From positions 24,553-88,552 of the forward strand of contig CAZVFX010000010.1 of assembly GCA_964626565.1 (NCBI GenBank): 64,000 bases of DNA, in the 5' to 3' direction. Source of the stretch: CAZVFX01 sp964626565 (GTDB lineage Bacteria > Myxococcota_A > UBA9042 > CAIXZC01). The position numbers and the translations under genes are program-made. This document shows positions 62,101-64,000 of this stretch, one piece after another. The notes beneath the pieces are model-generated. The model saw only the letters and a list, made by a program, of their open reading frames with translations, was not told the origin of the DNA and ran no database searches. The stretch's first letter is position 1. Every line of letters starts with the position of its first letter.

Positions 62101-63860
62101 TTCTCCTCCGCTTCCATGTCGGCCCGTTCAGATAGGATCAAGTCCTGAATCTGCACCAATTCCGACCACTTGCCCAGGTGTCTGTATACTGGCAGCAGCT
62201 TGTCTGCAGCCTCGATGTTCTGAGCGTCTGCTTCCAGAATGCGTTCCAATGCGCCGCGAGCGCGGTCTTCCTTGCCCGATTCCTCTCCGTAAAGGTCGGC
62301 CAGCCGGAAGAGAACCTGCACCTTGAGAATCGGCTCCTCCTCGTCCTTGGCCATGGAGTCAAGGGTGCGGGCGTAGTCGTTGAGGGTGGAATAGGAACGG
62401 AAGAACCAGTCCAGGTTCTCCACGTCTTTGGAGCGTACCAGGATCTTCTTCAGTTCCGCCTTGGCGCGGTGGTTCTCGCCGTCGAGCTGCAGCAGCCGCT
62501 TCCACGACTCGGCGGCCTGCTCCATGTCTTGAATGCGCGACCCGTAGATAACTGCTAGACGCTCCAGCAGAGCCCGCTGATCGTCCTGGGATACCTGGTC
62601 GATACGCTCCTCGAGCAGTTCAGCAACACCCTCGAAGTTCTTGCCACGCTCGTAAAGGTGCATCAGCGCGTCGAATGCTTCCCCGTCCTGGGGATCCGCA
62701 TCCTTGACTTCCTTCCAAAGAGAAACGCCCAGCGATGCATCCCGAACGTTCTGCAACGAGAGGCGGGCCAGCTCCCGCAGGGTCTCGAAACGCTCTTCTC
62801 CCTCCAGGAACGAAAGCTCAGCTTTGGCGACCTCCACGTATTTCGTCCAATCACGGCGAGCCTGGTACAACTCCTTCAGTTTCTTGATGACGTCGACATC
62901 ATCGGGCCTCAGGTCCCGCATCGCCTCGTAAGCGCGCATCGCCTCGGTGACGTTGTTGAACCGCTCCTCCATGATGTCCGCAACCTGCCGGTGCAGGTCG
63001 AAAGCGTCATCGGGGTCGGAAGCCTCTATCCGGGCCTTCAGCAACTTCACCAGGTCGGGCCAGCGATTGGTCGTCTTGTACTGTCCGCACAAGCTGTCGA
63101 AGGCCTCGGCGTCGTCCGGAACCAGCTTGAGGATCGCCTGGTACGTGGCCGCTACCTTGGCCTCCATTTTGAGCTTGTCGCGGTACAACCCGATCAGTTC
63201 CTTGTACAGCGCCACCTTGGCGTCGGCCTCGTCATCGGGCAGGCCGTCCGCCCGGGCCTTCAGTACGTCCGCCACCTGGTGCCACTTGCCGGTCTCACGG
63301 TAGAGGTCCAGTAACTCCTGCTGGACTTCCGGGTCCCCCGGCAGTTCCCGCCGCAGACCTTGCCAGTAGGCCAGGGCACGGTCCGGTTTCCCCTGCTTGC
63401 GAGCCAGTCGCGCGGTGCGCCGCTTGGACTCCACAACGGGATTCTCCGTGCCCGCAGCCTGTGCTTCGCCCAGGAAGAGTTGTTCCAGCTTACGCCAGTT
63501 CTCTTTGCGCAGATAGAAGTCGACGTAGAAGTCATGAAGCTCGGCCATGAACTCGGAATCCGCGGGCAGCTTCCGGAAGTACATCTCGGCCATGTCTTCG
63601 TTGCCGATGCGGTCGAGAAAGACCTTGCCGATGCGATACGTCACGTAAGGGGCGTTCTCGCCACCTACCGACTTCGACTTGAAATCAGCGGCCCGCATAA
63701 GATTGGTCAACGGCGTGTCATCAGTAACAGCGTCAAGGACCGTCTCCAGGAACTCGTCGAAATCTTCCCTGGTACCCTCCCGAAGAATGGGCTCGAGATG
63801 GGTCTGGAAAGTCCTCGTGTCGTTAGCGTTTTTTTCCAACGCGGCTCTCAACTCATTCAT
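53157..63860 (-). CDS. Giant TPR protein with C-terminal degenerate M48-like domain
   Basis: A 3567-residue predicted cytoplasmic protein. From about residue 70 to 3150 it is an unbroken array of TPR-type units in pairs of roughly 68 residues, of the pattern LDP-DEEALTSLAALYE...W-LV-VLE...LL-KLA-LYEE-L-D-E-AI-AY, very acidic overall and without signal peptide or membrane segment. The last 380 residues differ: APKVYLSDRSFGMRIEATIPPVLVIGKDML, KTEKELGFIIAKNLTYFHPMH and WLTGVELTANHAGLLASMDL line up with peptidase M48 landmarks, but the HExxH zinc motif is replaced by AKNLTYF. It is probably a scaffold. ATG 63860 follows GGGAGAG; a TTG at 63878 is less likely. It overlaps rsmI. Confidence 0.85.
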   Translation of the reverse strand: MNELRAALEKNANDTRTFQTHLEPILREGTREDFDEFLETVLDAVTDDTPLTNLMRAADFKSKSVGGENAPYVTYRIGKVFLDRIGNEDMAEMYFRKLPADSEFMAELHDFYVDFYLRKENWRKLEQLFLGEAQAAGTENPVVESKRRTARLARKQGKPDRALAYWQGLRRELPGDPEVQQELLDLYRETGKWHQVADVLKARADGLPDDEADAKVALYKELIGLYRDKLKMEAKVAATYQAILKLVPDDAEAFDSLCGQYKTTNRWPDLVKLLKARIEASDPDDAFDLHRQVADIMEERFNNVTEAMRAYEAMRDLRPDDVDVIKKLKELYQARRDWTKYVEVAKAELSFLEGEERFETLRELARLSLQNVRDASLGVSLWKEVKDADPQDGEAFDALMHLYERGKNFEGVAELLEERIDQVSQDDQRALLERLAVIYGSRIQDMEQAAESWKRLLQLDGENHRAKAELKKILVRSKDVENLDWFFRSYSTLNDYARTLDSMAKDEEEPILKVQVLFRLADLYGEESGKEDRARGALERILEADAQNIEAADKLLPVYRHLGKWSELVQIQDLILSERADMEAEEKLELLLAKAEIHEEKLSELEDAFFTYVAAYQEAWTRADIREHLERLAAASNNWETYMSVLEGTLELYDLETEKIPFLMRIAEIWETELSAPDSSIEYLSRVLEIDETFVDAMAALERLYQQTSKWQDLKGIIGHRLEAESDAAERQRLLLALGAVCLDELDDPGGAIEAFNTLVGEFPDMSEAYDRLAQVMLKEDRNDDLLELLETKLAALAPEGMALADLMLDIGMLYYGVHDDVATAADRYIEALRVEAEHPRAISLLEELVGSEEVQHRVSVALESVYEDRGDLERLADSLEIQLKWSDDVDQVRLLERLRDLYLDAENLESAGVTLRRLVALAPDEPEHQKRLEGIAAQLDDWFPVVSLYAEIVGQIADEAHRHDVMRSAADIYHRRIGDRELAKQLHRTVLEEAPGDQQALTSLQDIATEEEDWDGLLEIFETRKDLEHDTGARIAIMRDSASVCMDRLGDLERATGTVEEILELDPSNLETLDLLDQLYTRQEKWGELMGALEQMASLAASPEVETGTLLRMAELYEQKLDDPAGMVEKLERVLVVDPENELAIEILDRNVQGDLALAVLDLLEAYMRRTSRFERLVDLLSIRKTFVEEDYLQVDIQKEIGRIYDEDLELPEESFETYRVALGMMPEDEETLGHLMVLSNVLGNFQQLFLVLDEETSNMEDCSQRVEMWRIMATLSRDKLGEPGTAVEFFRRVMDAEPDDPDAITSLGALYREGEQWDKLVDVLEVNVGLVDDLEERKSMLMELGAIHYGYLEQAEQAIQAYEEILQLDQDDVTALTNLENLYTDTSKWDELEQILQRRAMNAMDEDEKRALMLRRSEVLDLSLERYDDAYQVLEELFSYAREDLDVIQRMETLLEKREDWISLLDILRHKLELAEGDGRVPILMKTASVYADQLEDVHQAVTTYGAVLEQYPSVTTVLDELEQIVLTMEEKEEAYNLLKPRLVEHEEWERLLVCMEAYKESLDDLERKIDLLLEMAELADEKNADLGRAFHLAAQALTLVPHRLDIADLLEQIGHRADMLEQVIDAYADTAAAAEMEDDAVAIMLRKAELLKDELRDYDRAIEEYEKLRELRQEKRILEALDELHTSAQNWAELGAILREEIESVHTPDEKLAYFYRLAELQEDRLGDAAGACEVIKEAYLMDGENVETLARLRRLYDEAVADAEAGEMLETYYSSHEQWQQVAEVLERRFSLAEDRDDRLEVCQKLISVYLDKLGNEWKGLKFCGESLVIDPEDESALFQLQQLMEQTGEVGDTINFLQRARAETDSTEPFRNLSMETGKLLQKMERFDEAEVVFKEIFEKDDEFQPAWEALEDLYETQARHQEHEGVLQRLIELVEYEDERIPLLLKLGRLRRDILDSPAEATASFASVLEIDDRNQEALTSLAALYEASEQFDKLVEVLTNVVEQTQDDGERVALLQKLAYLHEEQLEDVESAISSWCDVLDWTPNDSGVLANLQRLYKREEQWQDFVDMAERETRLDDVPADRLVELYRDVARAAGGELDDPTLAQQNWEAVAERVVGDTEANDCLRSLYRTNEDFMKLAQLLEGLASDEALSADERVASLTELGRVKMEEIMDLEGAITAWREVVVLDSLNLDAFDALEQLYADTARFEDCVNLLLEKLTLLEEDFDRIALLDRVASLQEESMNDWRSAAETRLRIISLDATAIEQYDRVATLYEDHEEWEALAGLLVRRLEVEDDETEKVAVFTRVAQINEENLGNDSGALEAVKNALVLDPGSMDLVEMGERIAQRSSLWQDLYEIWSASVSHLDEDAQMDAMLKLGALLRDRLENPGEAVEWYEKVLELAPEDETSLTALVALYEETSNWSNLAGALEQLAQVVPDFNKQIEYSLQLGDTLARQLDEQDRATEAYRQVLELDPTEERAVDSLQALYTEAERWEDLIGVLAMRASLHPQEDTELKLISGELYEEQLEEPLKAAELYEELVTYDPSATEAFERLERIYTEHEIWDRLVETYEKVLSVTVEEGSRLEILKKLALLNESVLDDSESAADYYQQILDLQPEDRDTIASLERLYDDQERYDDLVLVLRRAVQLAETIPEKVSYLDKCAELYSGRLDDLTSAIVCYKEILEFDPAHLETLTRLEHLFGEEGDFMEVQTILDQRIQMARDNEEIVELYLKKGDIYKDELLMPDRAREQYHMALERDPNFVDATSRLIEIYSEEENWEKIIDMQLARARAADTEEQRAEIFALMGGYMRDKMDNEEGAIEVYEAALERVPELPAALNPLAEIYMDREQWEKAFPLLEMVRTRIEEEDASSEELGDLYCKLAKASMSIGKRDEALDYYRRAYDRNPDDLATLEGLARLNLEQGNYEVAEAYFSNLVDRGEDAFEVNHLVSILRSLGEIEMNMGHPDKAREHLGRVLELQPNDLGCIEDLAQLMEGHNDWEGAIRYRRQLVDLIDDDLERWQVLIAIGDTYREKLDDLDSAIEAYNEALMAQPHSKNALVKLLEIHINAKAYSEAINILQHLIQVEENPQRKASYTFSIATIYRQELEEPEMSVDYYEQTLDLNSDKLEAFRAVDEVLTTLRDWDALEGAYRRMIARVRGKSVEKLEFKLYSGLGEIYRSRLQQLEMAASSFELAAKIKPDATKVREILAQLYETLGQKEKSVAEHRALVTLEPDRVESYRMMASIFRDMGLVDDAWFCLAVLAMGKKLNDEERDFYEGLRPAGLVAPGRGLDSALWMKGIFSKAEEFRVGEVFQTLYQAIGPYLEGRDAKELGLKKRDELDLRERTVFTDVLQRVSNLLGIPAPKVYLSDRSFGMRIEATIPPVLVIGKDMLHGKTEKELGFIIAKNLTYFHPMHILAACYPAAVLKLLYRVAIKFVHADASVEGADTEQFQQMQANLTKRISPQLANALTGSIDHYFKKDRSPSISKWLTGVELTANHAGLLASMDLQVASSVLRQESIAFSKLPPKEKAKELVLYAISEQFAEARSALSLVLEK

Positions 63861-64000
63861 ATCTATCAACTCTCCCAAAATGTGGAACGCTAGCTACCCG
63901 CTTGAGTCTAGCCTGCACGTGCGCACAGCCTAAACAGCATTTCTTATATCACGCAGTAAATACCTAATAAAGCACTTTTGGATCTCCAATAGCACCTAGC
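63861..64000. promoter_or_regulatory. Upstream region of the giant TPR gene
   Basis: About 140 bases, AT-richer than the surroundings. On the minus strand there is a ribosome-binding site (GGGAGAG) and AT-rich hexamers, but no promoter could be fixed with confidence. The region runs off the window. Confidence 0.3.

Overview
The window is a GC-rich bacterial scaffold segment that looks like a Myxococcota / former-Deltaproteobacteria lineage, probably from a metagenome assembly. This is an inference from gene content: many lipoproteins with a CGGG-type start, Cys-rich secreted proteins with MopE and thrombospondin-3-like repeats, ASH (choice-of-anchor D) proteins, a Hanks-type Ser/Thr kinase with an N-terminal zinc ribbon, a type IV pilin and a very large TPR protein. 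No rRNA, tRNA, CRISPR array, insertion sequence or phage was seen. Two runs of exactly 100 N (29795-29894 and 39326-39425) are scaffold gaps, and both fall inside tandem repeats of coding genes.

Layout. 1-5.7 kb is housekeeping: the end of NAD(P)HX dehydratase, a TsaC/Sua5 protein, a TrmN6-like methyltransferase, a PgpH-type HD phosphohydrolase and YbeY. 5.7-8.4 kb holds a possible gene remnant, a secreted ASH protein and a lipoprotein. 8.5-22.5 kb is an apparent six-gene same-strand operon: a radical SAM protein, then two successive pairs of (MopE/TSP3-repeat lipoprotein + P-domain surface protein), then a lipoprotein with three thioredoxin folds whose active sites have each lost one cysteine. 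22.4-33.6 kb mixes a PAP2 membrane protein, an FmdB-like zinc ribbon, adenosylhomocysteinase, an ASH lipoprotein, a CCA/poly(A) nucleotidyltransferase, a histone-like Lys/Ala/Pro-repeat protein with a SAP end, a second radical SAM protein, a lipoprotein and a rubredoxin-like protein. 33.8-38.8 kb encodes envelope proteins. 38.8-46.1 kb is a leftward cluster: membrane GT-C/TPR protein, LOG-like protein, LolC/E-type permease with an insertion, YhaM-like HD/OB protein and a Ser/Thr kinase. 46.4 kb carries the pilin with a good sigma-54 promoter match and a strong hairpin after it. 47.2-53.2 kb holds a TIG-like secreted protein, an FAD oxidoreductase, methionine aminopeptidase, a PPC/DUF296 protein, a GAF histidine kinase and RsmI. 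53.2-63.9 kb is one 3567-residue TPR protein ending in what looks like a catalytically dead M48-type domain.

Strongest candidates for something undescribed: the six-gene surface operon, where two paralogous surface proteins share a stem and P domain but carry unrelated tips beside a monothiol triple-thioredoxin lipoprotein; the giant TPR/pseudo-M48 protein; and a family of intergenic repeats that share a 7-bp period but not a sequence.
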